Shown piece after piece: positions 6,039-14,500 of a DNA stretch of 15,479 nt. Both the position numbers and the translations under genes were made by a program. The DNA is from CAYFZR01 sp964347835 [NCBI: uncultured archaeon] (GTDB lineage Archaea > CAYFZR01). Numbering within the stretch: the stretch's first letter is position 1; each line of letters starts with the position of its first letter. The stretch covers positions 1-15,479 of the forward strand of contig CAYFZR010000004.1 of assembly GCA_964347835.1 (NCBI GenBank), given 5' to 3'. The notes under the pieces were generated by a model. It had not been told where the DNA came from, did no database searches, and saw only the letters and a program-made list of their open reading frames with translations.

Positions 6039-6803
6039 TTTATCAATTTTTTCGACGGTAACTTCTTCTCCTAACTTTCTTAACTTCTCGAATAATGTCG
6101 AAAGTTCTATCAGGTCGTGAACAAATTCACCGCGAATGTCGAGCAATCTATCCGCTTCTATTACAACAAAAAAACGCCAGAGATCTTGATCTAAATGATA
6201 GATACCAGCCTTGTGTTTGAGGTCAAGCAACCGAAGTAAATGCCTTAAATATTTTTCTCTCTCGCTTTTTATCTGGAAGTATATAATTTTAACACATTCC
6301 TTCGATATCTTCTCTATAATTTCTTCTGAAAAATTAGTCTCGGAAGGAATCTCAATGCTACCCAAGGTAGCGTACATTTTAAGTTCTATTCCGAGCCATA
6401 TACTCCTTTTTATAGATTCTTCCTTTTCTTTTTTGAGGGTGAGTATTCCCTCTTTCCTCAATATCTCGAGTATTGAAACATCCAATGCCTTTTTATGAAG
6501 CTCTTTTAAGAAGTTTATTTCTTTTTTTTCAAAGTAGGGAACAATTTCGTTCAATCCAAAAAACTTTCTCCTATCTTTTACTTCTTCTATTGCAGTGGAA
6601 ATCATCGTTTCAATCTCTTTTACGTCTCTACCTTTAGATAAATATAGTTTGAGATATCTCCTCAGATTTTCGGTAATTTCTCTTAAGTAACCTAGTTGGT
6701 ATTTCGAATAAAGAGAATCAGGTAAATTCTGCACAACGTCATGTATGTTAGCGTACGTCTCTATCAGTTTAAGATCCTCATCCTGCTGGTAGATAGCCGC
6801 CAT
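6018..6803 (-). CDS. Hypothetical helical protein, possibly a divergent GINS-like protein
   Basis: A 261-residue charged, almost entirely helical protein without a signal peptide, membrane segment or cysteine cluster. I do not recognise it with confidence. The N-terminal third has the spacing of a GINS A domain: NLPDSLYSKYQLGYLRE, a charged helix pair, then EVKDRRKFFGL and KKEINFLKELHKKAL. GINS is the scaffold that links MCM and the RecJ/Cdc45-like protein at the replication fork. The C-terminal half is another helical region and not obviously the small beta B domain, so the assignment is speculative. Start: the ATG at 6803 is about 22-26 nt from a TATA-like TTTTTATC (6822-6829), fitting a leaderless mRNA. 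A GTG at 6812 would add three residues. The 3' end overlaps guaA tail to tail. Confidence 0.75.
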   Translation of the reverse strand: MAAIYQQDEDLKLIETYANIHDVVQNLPDSLYSKYQLGYLREITENLRRYLKLYLSKGRDVKEIETMISTAIEEVKDRRKFFGLNEIVPYFEKKEINFLKELHKKALDVSILEILRKEGILTLKKEKEESIKRSIWLGIELKMYATLGSIEIPSETNFSEEIIEKISKECVKIIYFQIKSEREKYLRHLLRLLDLKHKAGIYHLDQDLWRFFVVIEADRLLDIRGEFVHDLIELSTLFEKLRKLGEEVTVEKIDKLLSTDL

Positions 6804-7000
6804 CCCCACCACACTACAGCGATAAAAAGATTTGCAAAATTCATACCCAGAGTCTCGATTTGCTTAACTATTGGTTGCATAAGTAGGATATAAGACTTTT
6901 GAAAAAATTTTTAAAAAAGTTAACGACTTAGCGGATCGGTTTATTTTTTTATTTTCTCTAAATATTTCTCCCTAATGGCCGACAGGTCGCTGATAATATT

Positions 7001-7008
7001 TTTATAAA
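7001..7008 (+). promoter_or_regulatory. TATA box of the ttuA-like gene
   Basis: TTTATAAA is centred near 7004, predicting transcription start around 7028-7031, shortly before the ATG at 7038. GAAGGTT (7026-7032) could act as ribosome binding site if the leader begins slightly earlier. The rest of the 234-nt gap (6804-7037) shows no RNA gene or repeat that I can support. Confidence 0.45.
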
Positions 7009-7037
7009 ATTTCAACAAATTATTTGAAGGTTAAAAA

Positions 7038-7910
7038 ATGATGTGTAAATGCAATTCTGAGCCTGTGTATTTCTCGAAGTCTTTGATGAAATGGCTATGC
7101 GAATCTTGCTTCTGCGATTTTTTTGAAGATACCGTTAAAAAGAGGATAATGGAGTTTAAAATAGGGAACGAAAAGATATGTATAGGAATTTCTGGAGGTA
7201 AAGACTCTACTGTAATGTTAAACATCTTAAAATCCCTTGGATACGACGTATTCGGCATATTCGTTGATGAAGGTATCAAAGGATACAGAGATGGATCAAG
7301 GAAAATCATCGATAAGTTAAGAGAAGATATAACAATTATAGAATTGAGTTTTTACGATGAATTCGGATTTAGGTTGGACGATCTTGTAGATAAATTCGGA
7401 CCTGAAAAAGGTTGTTTTTATTGCGGAATCTTTCGTAGGTATTTGCTAAATAAATATGCGAGAGAGTTGAAAGCCTCTTATGTTGCTACCGGACACAACT
7501 TAGATGATGAATTACAATCAGTTTTTCTTTCTATAGGAAGAGGAGATTGGATGAGACTCATTAAAGTCGTTCCTAAATCAGAGAAAATTCATGATAAGAT
7601 GTTACCGAGAATTAAACCATTATTTGACCTAACCGAAAAAGAGGTGAAGATATATTCTCTTTTGAAGCAGATACCATCTTACGACGGAATATGTCCATTC
7701 TCCGGACATGCCTTAAGAGCCAAAATAAGGGAAACCATAGACAGTATAGAAGTTAGGCAACCCATTAAACATAAAATAATGGGATCTCTTGTAGAATTAC
7801 CTCGACTCCAATTTGCAAAAGTTCTAACTTGCGAAAAGTGTGGAGAACCTAGCTCTAGGAATAAGTGTAAGACTTGCGAGATGTTGGAAGAGATAAAGAA
7901 TTTTAATTAA
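7038..7910 (+). CDS. tRNA 2-thiolation enzyme of the TtuA/Ncs6 (CTU1) family
   Basis: These ATP-pyrophosphatase-fold enzymes adenylate a tRNA uridine and replace its O2 with sulfur taken from a ubiquitin-like carrier, using a [4Fe-4S] cluster. The 290-residue protein has an N-terminal zinc finger (C3, C5, C21, C24), the PP-loop SGGKDS (52-57), cluster ligands C126, C129 (GCFYCG) and C219 (GICPF) at nearly the Thermus TtuA spacing, the TGHNLDDE motif (151-158), and a C-terminal zinc finger C265, C268, C277, C280. TtuA (U54 in the T-loop) and NcsA/Ncs6 (U34 in the anticodon) share this layout, so I leave the symbol blank. No sulfur-carrier gene is adjacent. It starts at either of two tandem ATGs (7038, 7041). 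Its stop overlaps that of mptE by 4 nt, tail to tail. Confidence 0.94.
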   Translation: MMCKCNSEPVYFSKSLMKWLCESCFCDFFEDTVKKRIMEFKIGNEKICIGISGGKDSTVMLNILKSLGYDVFGIFVDEGIKGYRDGSRKIIDKLREDITIIELSFYDEFGFRLDDLVDKFGPEKGCFYCGIFRRYLLNKYARELKASYVATGHNLDDELQSVFLSIGRGDWMRLIKVVPKSEKIHDKMLPRIKPLFDLTEKEVKIYSLLKQIPSYDGICPFSGHALRAKIRETIDSIEVRQPIKHKIMGSLVELPRLQFAKVLTCEKCGEPSSRNKCKTCEMLEEIKNFN

Positions 7911-8683
7911 TTTGAACTCCTTAAAAGGTCTTCTAAATCAGAAAGTTCTATATCTGCGACTCCCTCGATTTTCTCGCCCTTTGAAATATTATATACCTTT
8001 AGATTTCTTTTTTTAACTTCATACTCGATTAGACGCTTTGCCCATAGGAGTTTCTTCCTCTTTACAGGATCCGCTCTTAAATTAGACTGCAAGTCTGGCT
8101 TGGAATAGGGAGTTATTATGTCTCCAAAATCCATCCCACCAAGAATAATTGAATCGGCATTAAAATGACTCGCTAGCATGAAAGCCCTGTCACCATCGGT
8201 GAAACCACCGAAGTTATGGAGTTTTCCAAAAGGTATACTCTGAGTGGTTCCTATGATATTAGTGAATCTAGGTACTAAGTTTCTAATTTTATCCATGTTG
8301 TCCCCGTGAGCATGTATCATCATAGGGACACCTGACTTATTTGCTTTTAGTAGATCCTTAAAAGATCCGTCTAGATCCGTAACTATGAGATTCGGAAGTT
8401 TTCCTTTGGAAACCAGGGGAGTTATAGCGCCATTTGCAGCGATAACGAACTTTTTAATTTCTTTTTTAACTATGAAATCTACTGCTTTGTCCAAAGAGGG
8501 TCCGGCTCCTAGTACAATACATGTTTTTTTATTTATCCTCTTACCTATATTGTATATTAAATTTAATGAATCTGAAACCAGAATAGAGCTGAGAAGGGAT
8601 GCGCAGAGATTATCTTTGTATTCATCGTATCCAAAATCTTTTAAGATCTCCTTATAAAAAGGGATCCATTCTACTAATTCCGT
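7907..8683 (-). CDS. mptE: 6-hydroxymethyl-7,8-dihydropterin pyrophosphokinase (archaeal MptE, DUF115), apparent ACG start
   Basis: MptE transfers pyrophosphate from ATP to 6-hydroxymethyl-7,8-dihydropterin, the step before condensation in tetrahydromethanopterin or folate synthesis in archaea. Read from 8683 the protein has 258 residues: an N-terminal MELVEWIPFYKEILKDFGYD helix, the nucleotide-binding VLGAGPSL (57-64), and downstream DLDGS, HAHGDN, FGGFTDGDRA and LGGMDFG motifs typical of the family. The frame is closed by TAG immediately before 8683 and holds no ATG, GTG or TTG until 8494, which would delete the first 63 residues including GAGPS. AAGGAGG (8691-8697) is 7 nt ahead of an ACG at 8681-8683, exactly where the family's Met is expected. 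Either ACG is the real start or this is an ATG with one changed base. The pirin gene ends 42 nt upstream on the same strand. Confidence 0.92.
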   Translation of the reverse strand, partial: TELVEWIPFYKEILKDFGYDEYKDNLCASLLSSILVSDSLNLIYNIGKRINKKTCIVLGAGPSLDKAVDFIVKKEIKKFVIAANGAITPLVSKGKLPNLIVTDLDGSFKDLLKANKSGVPMMIHAHGDNMDKIRNLVPRFTNIIGTTQSIPFGKLHNFGGFTDGDRAFMLASHFNADSIILGGMDFGDIITPYSKPDLQSNLRADPVKRKKLLWAKRLIEYEVKKRNLKVYNISKGEKIEGVADIELSDLEDLLRSSN

Positions 8684-8690
8684 CTATATT

Positions 8691-8697
8691 CCTCCTT
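8691..8697 (-). promoter_or_regulatory. Ribosome binding site that decides the mptE start
   Basis: AAGGAGG on the minus strand is a near-perfect anti-16S match, followed by the 7-nt spacer AATATAG and then ACG. The next possible canonical in-frame start is nearly 200 nt further on. This places initiation at the ACG at 8683. Confidence 0.8.
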
Positions 8698-8725
8698 GAA
8701 ATAGATATGATGTTGAGAATCTTTG

Positions 8726-9442
8726 CTAAACCAGAAGGACATCGACAAGTAGAAGCTCTGCATCACCCTCTGCCTTTACTTGAATGGTCCCCTCCTCAGT
8801 AACCTTTGCTGCGCCAAGGGTGGGAACAAGACTATCGTTCACCCGTATGGGTCCACCTTCAAGTACATAGAGGTAAACCCCCCGACCTTCTCTGATCAAA
8901 TAATTCAGAGCGTTACCAACAGGAAGGAAAGACGAATGAACCTGGGCGTCAGAGTGTATGTGAAGAGCCTCTTCATGTTCGTTGGAGACCAGTGGAAGGA
9001 ATCGATTCGTTCGGTCTTTCTTTTCAACCTTTTTCTGCTCTACATGAGGCTCTAAGCCTTTTTTTGAAGGAAAGAACCACATCTGAATGAACCGCATTGG
9101 TTCATCTTGACGGTTATTTATTTCAGAGTGGTACATCCCCTTACCAACAGTCGTATGCTGCACCCAGCCTTTTTTAAGGATGCCACCCTTTCCATGCTCG
9201 TCTGCGTGACGAAACTCTCCACTAGCGCAGTAAGTCACGACCTCGATATCACGATGAGGATGGAGGGGCCAAATAGCTCCGGGGGAGAGCGTGTCGTCAT
9301 TGAAGACTCGCAGAGTACCGAAGTGCGCATATTTGGGGTCATAGTACTGGTCAAAGGAAAAGTGCCACCTGCCGTAGAAAGTGCCGTTCTGGATTGATCC
9401 TTCAATCTGGTAGATTTCGTCCGGCTTCCGTACAATAATCAT
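8726..9442 (-). CDS. Pirin-family bicupin protein (YhhW/quercetin 2,3-dioxygenase-like)
   Basis: A 238-residue bicupin. The N-terminal cupin carries the pirin metal ligands: H61 and H63 in LHPHRDIEVVTY, and H105 and E107 in GKGMYHSEIN. Family members bind iron or another metal; some show quercetinase activity, others act as regulators, so the role here is open. The C-terminal cupin (about 165-238) lacks an obvious metal site, as is usual. The ATG at 9442 follows GAGGG by 6 nt. The stop is TAG. The gene is richer in G+C than the adjacent core genes, and pirins are far commoner in bacteria and haloarchaea, so acquisition by transfer is likely. It diverges from the MFS transporter and shares its TATA region. 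mptE is the next gene on the same strand. Confidence 0.92.
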   Translation of the reverse strand: MIIVRKPDEIYQIEGSIQNGTFYGRWHFSFDQYYDPKYAHFGTLRVFNDDTLSPGAIWPLHPHRDIEVVTYCASGEFRHADEHGKGGILKKGWVQHTTVGKGMYHSEINNRQDEPMRFIQMWFFPSKKGLEPHVEQKKVEKKDRTNRFLPLVSNEHEEALHIHSDAQVHSSFLPVGNALNYLIREGRGVYLYVLEGGPIRVNDSLVPTLGAAKVTEEGTIQVKAEGDAELLLVDVLLV

Positions 9443-9493
9443 CCAATACCCTCTCTTTTATTCGTAAGTGATTCATCCAGTTTTACAAGATAC

Positions 9494-9510
9494 ATGCATA
9501 TATAAACGTT
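9494..9510. promoter_or_regulatory. Shared, nearly palindromic TATA element for divergent pirin and MFS genes
   Basis: ATGCATATATAAACGTT contains a TATA box readable in both directions: TATATAAA on the plus strand and TTTATATAT on the minus strand. On the plus strand it lies about 30 nt before the ATG at 9533. On the minus strand it predicts a start near 9475, about 33 nt before the pirin ATG. There is room for only one or two TBP-bound complexes, so the two directions may compete or be co-regulated. Confidence 0.55.
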
Positions 9511-9532
9511 ATTATTCACGTTACTATTAACT

Positions 9533-9631
9533 ATGGCTATTTGGAATGGCAAAGTACTAACAGAAATAAAGTCGCACAGGCCCTTAATGGATTATTATAG
9601 CCTAAAGCTGTATTTTAGAGGATATGCATGA
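9533..9631 (+). CDS. Small upstream reading frame coupled to the MFS transporter gene
   Basis: An ATG at 9533 opens a 32-residue frame (MAIWNGKVLTEIKSHRPLMD and 12 more residues) whose TGA overlaps the MFS start as ATGA (9628-9631). The ATG is about 26-30 nt from the TATA element, so the mRNA could be leaderless and begin with this frame. The ATGA overlap is the classic arrangement for translational coupling. It may be a leader peptide controlling the transporter, or the remnant of a lost gene. No similarity is recognised and no ribosome binding site precedes it, so coding status is uncertain. Confidence 0.35.
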   Translation: MAIWNGKVLTEIKSHRPLMDYYSLKLYFRGYA

Positions 9632-10779
9632 AATTTTTAAGCAAATTTACTCTGTGGGTTATTCTCGCATCCGCTACTTTAACAGTTATGGCAGGTTCTA
9701 TTATCGCTCCTGTCCTGCCCTTAATGACTAAGGGGCTAGGTGTGGAAGCAGTTTACGCGGGGTTAATCATAACCACTCACGGACTTTTTATAGCAATTTT
9801 TAGCCCCTTATTTGGAAAAATTATCGACATAATAGGGCCCAAAAAACCCTTTATTTTCGGTTTAGTAGTTTATGGGCTTGCTGGTGGTGCAGGTTTATTA
9901 ATTAATTCATATTGGCTTATGATTATAAGTAGGGCAATTCTTGGAATTGGGGTTGCTGCGTTTTTCACTTCAATTTCGATTATTATTTTCAATTTGTACG
10001 AAGGGGCGGAGAGACACAAAATCATGGGGTGGCGGGCAAGTGCAAACAGTTTCGGGGCAACAGTTTGGCCATTAATTGGTGGTTTTCTTGGCACCTTTTC
10101 GTGGCATTTGCCTTTTGCTGTATATATGGTGGGCATTCCGCTTGGTTTTTTGACTTTGATTACTGTACCTGAAACTCACAAAGGAAAACACCCACAATCA
10201 AATAAAGAGGATTCTGTGTTGAAGGTTTTTAGGAGCAAACCCGTACTTTTTGTTATTTATGGACTCATATTTTTGACAAATATTCTTCTATACGTTATTG
10301 TGGTTTTTGTTCCCCAATTGTTAGCCAAAATTGGAATCTCAAACCCGTCTTACATTGGCCTCTTTATTTCAGTTATGGCGATTTCAGCAGGATTAACAGC
10401 ATTCATGTACGGTAGAATCAAATCAAGACTGTCTTATAAGAGGATCGTACTTGTTACCATGATTTTCTGGACGGTTGGATTAACTACGATTTCTCTAGGG
10501 ATTTCTAGCTTTTTAATCGCAGTTTCGGTTGCGCTTTTTGGCATAGGCCAAGGTATGCTTCTCCCCGCAATCATAATGTGGGTAGGTGAATCAGTTGCCC
10601 CTGCATTTCGCGGCAGAATTATGTCTTACCTCGGAACATTCGGTTTCATCGGGCAGTTCCTGTCCCCGATCATTTTTGGGGTAGTATTGTTAAATTTAGG
10701 ACTCAATGGCGTCTTCCTTGTTGGAGGCGCAATTACTGCCGTTCTGTTCTTGTTGTTTTCGGCATGCATGAGAGAATGA
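9628..10779 (+). CDS. Major facilitator superfamily transporter, DHA1-like exporter
   Basis: A 383-residue integral membrane protein with about 12 hydrophobic segments in two sets of six, separated by a charged loop (about 181-205). Motif A of the family is visible in the first cytoplasmic loop as G63-K-I-I-D67-I-I-G70-P-K-K73. The TM4 segment SRAILGIGVAAF, and VPETHKGK after TM6, are typical of drug:H+ antiporters. The family exports small organic compounds using the proton or sodium gradient; the substrate cannot be inferred. GAGG lies 6 nt before the ATG at 9628, and that ATG overlaps the stop of the upstream small frame. It is divergent from the pirin gene, which suggests a shared response, and convergent with the DUF6194-like gene. 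Confidence 0.92.
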   Translation: MKFLSKFTLWVILASATLTVMAGSIIAPVLPLMTKGLGVEAVYAGLIITTHGLFIAIFSPLFGKIIDIIGPKKPFIFGLVVYGLAGGAGLLINSYWLMIISRAILGIGVAAFFTSISIIIFNLYEGAERHKIMGWRASANSFGATVWPLIGGFLGTFSWHLPFAVYMVGIPLGFLTLITVPETHKGKHPQSNKEDSVLKVFRSKPVLFVIYGLIFLTNILLYVIVVFVPQLLAKIGISNPSYIGLFISVMAISAGLTAFMYGRIKSRLSYKRIVLVTMIFWTVGLTTISLGISSFLIAVSVALFGIGQGMLLPAIIMWVGESVAPAFRGRIMSYLGTFGFIGQFLSPIIFGVVLLNLGLNGVFLVGGAITAVLFLLFSACMRE

Positions 10780-10788
10780 CTCGGCTGA

Positions 10789-10986
10789 AACTTCTTCGAC
10801 ACTCATGGGGGTGATTTTAGCGCTTTTAAGCAAGAATTATTGAAGGATGAAAGGTTAAATGAGGTTGATTGTTGGGTAAGGTCTAAAGGAGGTTACAATC
10901 TAAGTGGGTTTCGTCTAAATCGTTATTATCTAATCGCAAAAACCCATGAAGGCTCGAATACTATTTTTTTACCTCCTTGTAAATAA
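10789..10986 (+). other. Open stretch without a good start, possible gene remnant
   Basis: After two stop codons closely following the transporter gene, the same frame stays open for 65 codons to a TAA at 10984-10986, including the fairly protein-like stretch CWVRSKGGYNLSGFRLNRYY. The only possible start is a TTG at 10840 with no ribosome binding site. It may be the tail of a degraded gene. No family is recognised. The remaining bases between the transporter and the DUF6194-like gene hold nothing else I can support. Confidence 0.2.
10961..10972 (+). terminator. Oligo-T terminator candidate downstream of the MFS gene
   Basis: CTATTTTTTTAC contains seven consecutive T residues on the plus strand, about 190 nt after the transporter stop and before the convergent gene ends. 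Euryarchaeal transcription often ends at such T runs without a hairpin. Confidence 0.35.
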
Positions 10987-11014
10987 CTCCGAACTCTCAT
11001 TTTAGTAATGGTTT

Positions 11015-11506
11015 TTAAAATTTTCTGTCCGAAGTTGCTAATTGTTTTATCCTTTCTTGTTTCACTCTTTTTTGGAATCTATTCTTTGCAAGCGAATATG
11101 CTTCATCGATCAACGGTTTTAATCGTTCAAAAGTCTTTTTTGAAGGGTTTAAGACGCATATCCAGGAAGCCCAGCCGTATACAGGATGTAGCATAATCTT
11201 ATCCAATTCTTGAAAATTATATCCTGTTTTTACCACCCCACTTTTTGGTGGTCTCGATGGCAATTCATTGAACATTGAAAGAAATTTCTCTTTGCTGATA
11301 CCTAAGTTAACCCTATAAACTCCCTCACGGTCAAGATTAGATGCCTTATCGTTTTCGCTATCTTTTTCTTTTACTGTAACAAAGTAAGTCCCTCTGGCGA
11401 ACTGATTATTAGGGTTATAAAAAAGGGTTTTTTCTCCCCAAGCGTTTTTCAAAACAACCCCTTCATAATTCTCTAAAATGTATTTAACAACATATTCTGC
11501 ATCCAT
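11015..11506 (-). CDS. DUF6194-like protein of unknown function
   Basis: Taken from the ATG at 11506 this is a 163-residue soluble protein. The layout matches, from memory, DUF6194 proteins of bacteria: an N-terminal helix (about 1-12), a W-G-E-x-x-x-F-Y-N segment (23-31), a strand GTYFVTVK (39-46), LDREGVYRVNLGISKEKF (58-75), and the C-terminal HPVYGWASWICVLNPS (107-122). The function is unknown for the whole family. An upstream TTG at 11599 overlaps the end of ileS and would add 31 residues that do not resemble the family. By contrast AAGGAGG (11517-11523) lies 10 nt before the ATG, which settles the start. It lies 70 nt downstream of ileS on the same strand and may be co-transcribed. The family is mainly bacterial, so transfer is likely. 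Confidence 0.82.
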   Translation of the reverse strand: MDAEYVVKYILENYEGVVLKNAWGEKTLFYNPNNQFARGTYFVTVKEKDSENDKASNLDREGVYRVNLGISKEKFLSMFNELPSRPPKSGVVKTGYNFQELDKIMLHPVYGWASWICVLNPSKKTFERLKPLIDEAYSLAKNRFQKRVKQERIKQLATSDRKF

Positions 11507-11576
11507 AGTTTTTGGCCCTCCTTTTTTAGATTTAAAAATTCGTAGCACTTTAGAGGCCTGTTCAGCATCCGATGGA

Positions 11577-14500
11577 CTATCCCAATGGAGATCTATCAAT
11601 CGTTATAACGTATTTATCCCCATCGATGTCCCATTCTTTTTTATACCCTTCCAAACCCTCAAAAAGTAATTCTTTTGATCTCGTTTCAATTTTTATAAAT
11701 TCAATATTTTCTTCGAGTAGCTCTCTTATTTCTTCTTTAACGATGACGCTTGACTTTATCATTTCCTCCACGTTTAGGTTTAATTCTTTTCTCATTTCTT
11801 GTATCCTGCGTATTACTTCTTTTGCTAAGCCCTCAGCCTTAAGTTCTGGGGTTATTTCAGCATCTATGTATAATTTCATTTCTGGTGATTCAACTACTAC
11901 GAGTTCTTTTGGTAAATCTCTGAAGAAATCGACGTCCTCCTCTGTTAATTTTACCTCGGAGCCATCAGAAAGTTTAATTAGGTACCCCTCGGATATTTTT
12001 GAACGTAAAAATTCTCCATCTATCTCTTCTAGAGCCTTTTTTATGAGGGAGGTCTTCCCCTTATATTTAGGACCCAAAACTTCAAATCTAGGTTTTACTC
12101 TGGTCATAACATCAGGATGGGTTTCCTCTGGAGAGAAGAATATAACTTCTTTAGCATTTGCTTGCGTTTTTAGTATGCGTTCCAGTCTCTTGATTGCCTC
12201 GGTACCCTTCTTCGTGGTGGATATGGCAATTGATTTAATAGGCCATCTTAACTTCAGTTCAGCCTTTTGGCGCGCCGAGTATGAAAGTTCGACTGTCGAT
12301 TTTACGGCGTTCATGTCCTCTTCTAATCTTTTATCTATCAATTTTTCGTCGTGTTCTGGCCAGTTACACATGTGAACGCTCTCGAAATCAAAGGCAATGC
12401 CTCTCATAAGGTTCTGGTATATGACCTCGGTAATATGTGGAGTAAAGGGAGCCATCAGTCTGGTAAGATTATTTAAAGTATACCAAAGGGTATAATATGC
12501 AGCGTTTTTATCAGGATCTTCCTTTTCTATCCATACCCTCTCTCTGACAAGTCTAACATACCACCTACTCAAATCTTCCAGTACGAAGTCGTGAATTGCC
12601 CTCGTTACTTTGTGTACTTGTAGTTCTTCAAAGTTTGATGTAACCTCTTTTATCAGGGCATTAATTCTAGATATCATCCATTTATCCTCTTCCCTCAGAT
12701 ATGAAGTATGAGATTCATCCGGGAGGTAATCATCGAGAGGCATGTATGTAGTAGCAAAAACGTAGGCGTTCCAAAAAACGTTTAACATTCTGTTTACCAC
12801 CCTTACCTCCTCCCAACTAAAATGAAGGTCGTCCCATGGGGGAATGGTCCAGAGAACATAGAACCTTAAGACATCCGCGCCATACTCCTCATATATAGAT
12901 TCAGGAGTTACTATGTTACCCAATGACTTCGACATCTTCTTTCCTTCTTTGTCTAGCGTAAAACCATGCATTAAGACGCGATCGTAAGGGGCCTTGTCAA
13001 AGGTTATCACTCCAGCTCCAAGCTGGGAGTAAAACCAACCTCGCGTTTGATCGTGCCCTTCAGTTATAAAATCTGCTGGCCACCATTTCTCAAATTCTTC
13101 TTTTTTTGAGGGATACGCCAGGGAAGCCCAAGAAGCTGTTCCTGAATCCAACCATACGTCTATAACATCGGGAACTCTTTCCATTATTGAATTACATCCA
13201 CATTTTAGTTTTATTTTATCAACCCAAGGTCTATGTAAGTCTATTTCATCTTCAAAGTTTATTGCATATTTTTTGAGTTCTTCTAATGATCCGACTATCC
13301 TTTTTTCTTTACATTCGTCACATATCCAAACTGGAAGAGGAATTCCCCAGTATCTCTGTCTCGATATAGTCCAGTCTTTTGCGCTCCTTACCCAATCTTT
13401 GAATCTACTCGCTCCAGCCCAATGAGGTACCCAATCTACCCTATCTATCTCCTCGAGCATCTTTTTCTTTAGTTTAGTAACCCCTAAAAACCATTGCTCT
13501 GTGGCGCGATAGATAATAGGACTCTTACATCTCCAACAGTGACCATATCTGTGCTCAATTTCCTCGTGATATACCAACGATTTTTTCTCCTTTAGATCAT
13601 CGACTATCTCTTTATCACCTTTTTTTACATAAAACCCTTTATATTTACCTGCTTCTTCTTTGAATATTCCTTTTTCGTCTACTGGTGAAAAAATTGGAAT
13701 ATCGTGTTCTTTTCCTATATCAAAGTCATCTGGACCGTGTCCGGGCGCGGTGTGAACGCAACCTGTGCCCTCATCTAACTTTACGTGCGTTCCAGAAATA
13801 ATGGCGTGAACATAATCTCCATCTATTTCTCTATGAAAAGGAACCTCCTCTCTTAAAGGATGTTCGTACTTAAGTCCTAACAATTCATTCCCGAAGAATT
13901 CATTTACGATTTCATACTCTTTTATACCTATTAATCCAACAATAGATTCTAAGAGATCTTTAGCCAAAATTAGTCTTTCCTTATCAGTTTTTATCTCTAC
14001 ATACGTATAATCGGGATGCACGCATACTGCGAGATTAGCGGGTATTGTCCAAGGCGTGGTAGTCCATATCAATATGTATGTGTCCTCTCTATCAGAGATT
14101 TTAAACTTTACATAGATGGAGGGGTCACTAACTTCCCTATATTCTATTTCTGCGTCTGCTAAGGCAGTTTCACACCTAGGACACCAAGTAATTACTTTAA
14201 GATCCTTGTAGAGTAGATCTCTCTCGTCAGCACGCTTTATACACCACCAAACAGACTCTATAAAACTGTTATCAATTGTTCTATAAGGAATTTCCCAGTC
14301 AAACCATGCTCCTAGTCTTTTGAATTGATTGGTCATTTTCTCAAGGTTTGTTAAAGAAAATTCTCTGCATTTCTTTACAAATTCATCGATTCCGACCTCA
14401 TCCTCTATTTCGTGTTTGCTCTTTATTCCGAGAAGTTCTTCCACTTTTACTTCTATTGGAAGGCCGTGCATGTCCCAGCCGGCTTGATCTCTCACGTTAT

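Noticed and set aside
8492-8494. TTG at 8494 as the mptE start
   Set aside because: It lies inside the GAGPSL nucleotide-binding motif; the conserved N-terminus continues upstream in frame to 8683.
11507-11599. Upstream TTG start for the DUF6194-like gene overlapping the end of ileS
   Set aside because: The extra 31 residues do not resemble the family, no ribosome binding site precedes the TTG, and AAGGAGG lies just before the ATG at 11506.
11572-12375. Long plus-strand open frame over the 3' part of ileS, and similar long frames opposite pan, pdxS and the pirin gene
   Set aside because: They are antisense shadows of well-supported genes, with low-complexity Ser/Ile-rich translations and no recognisable motifs or ribosome binding sites.
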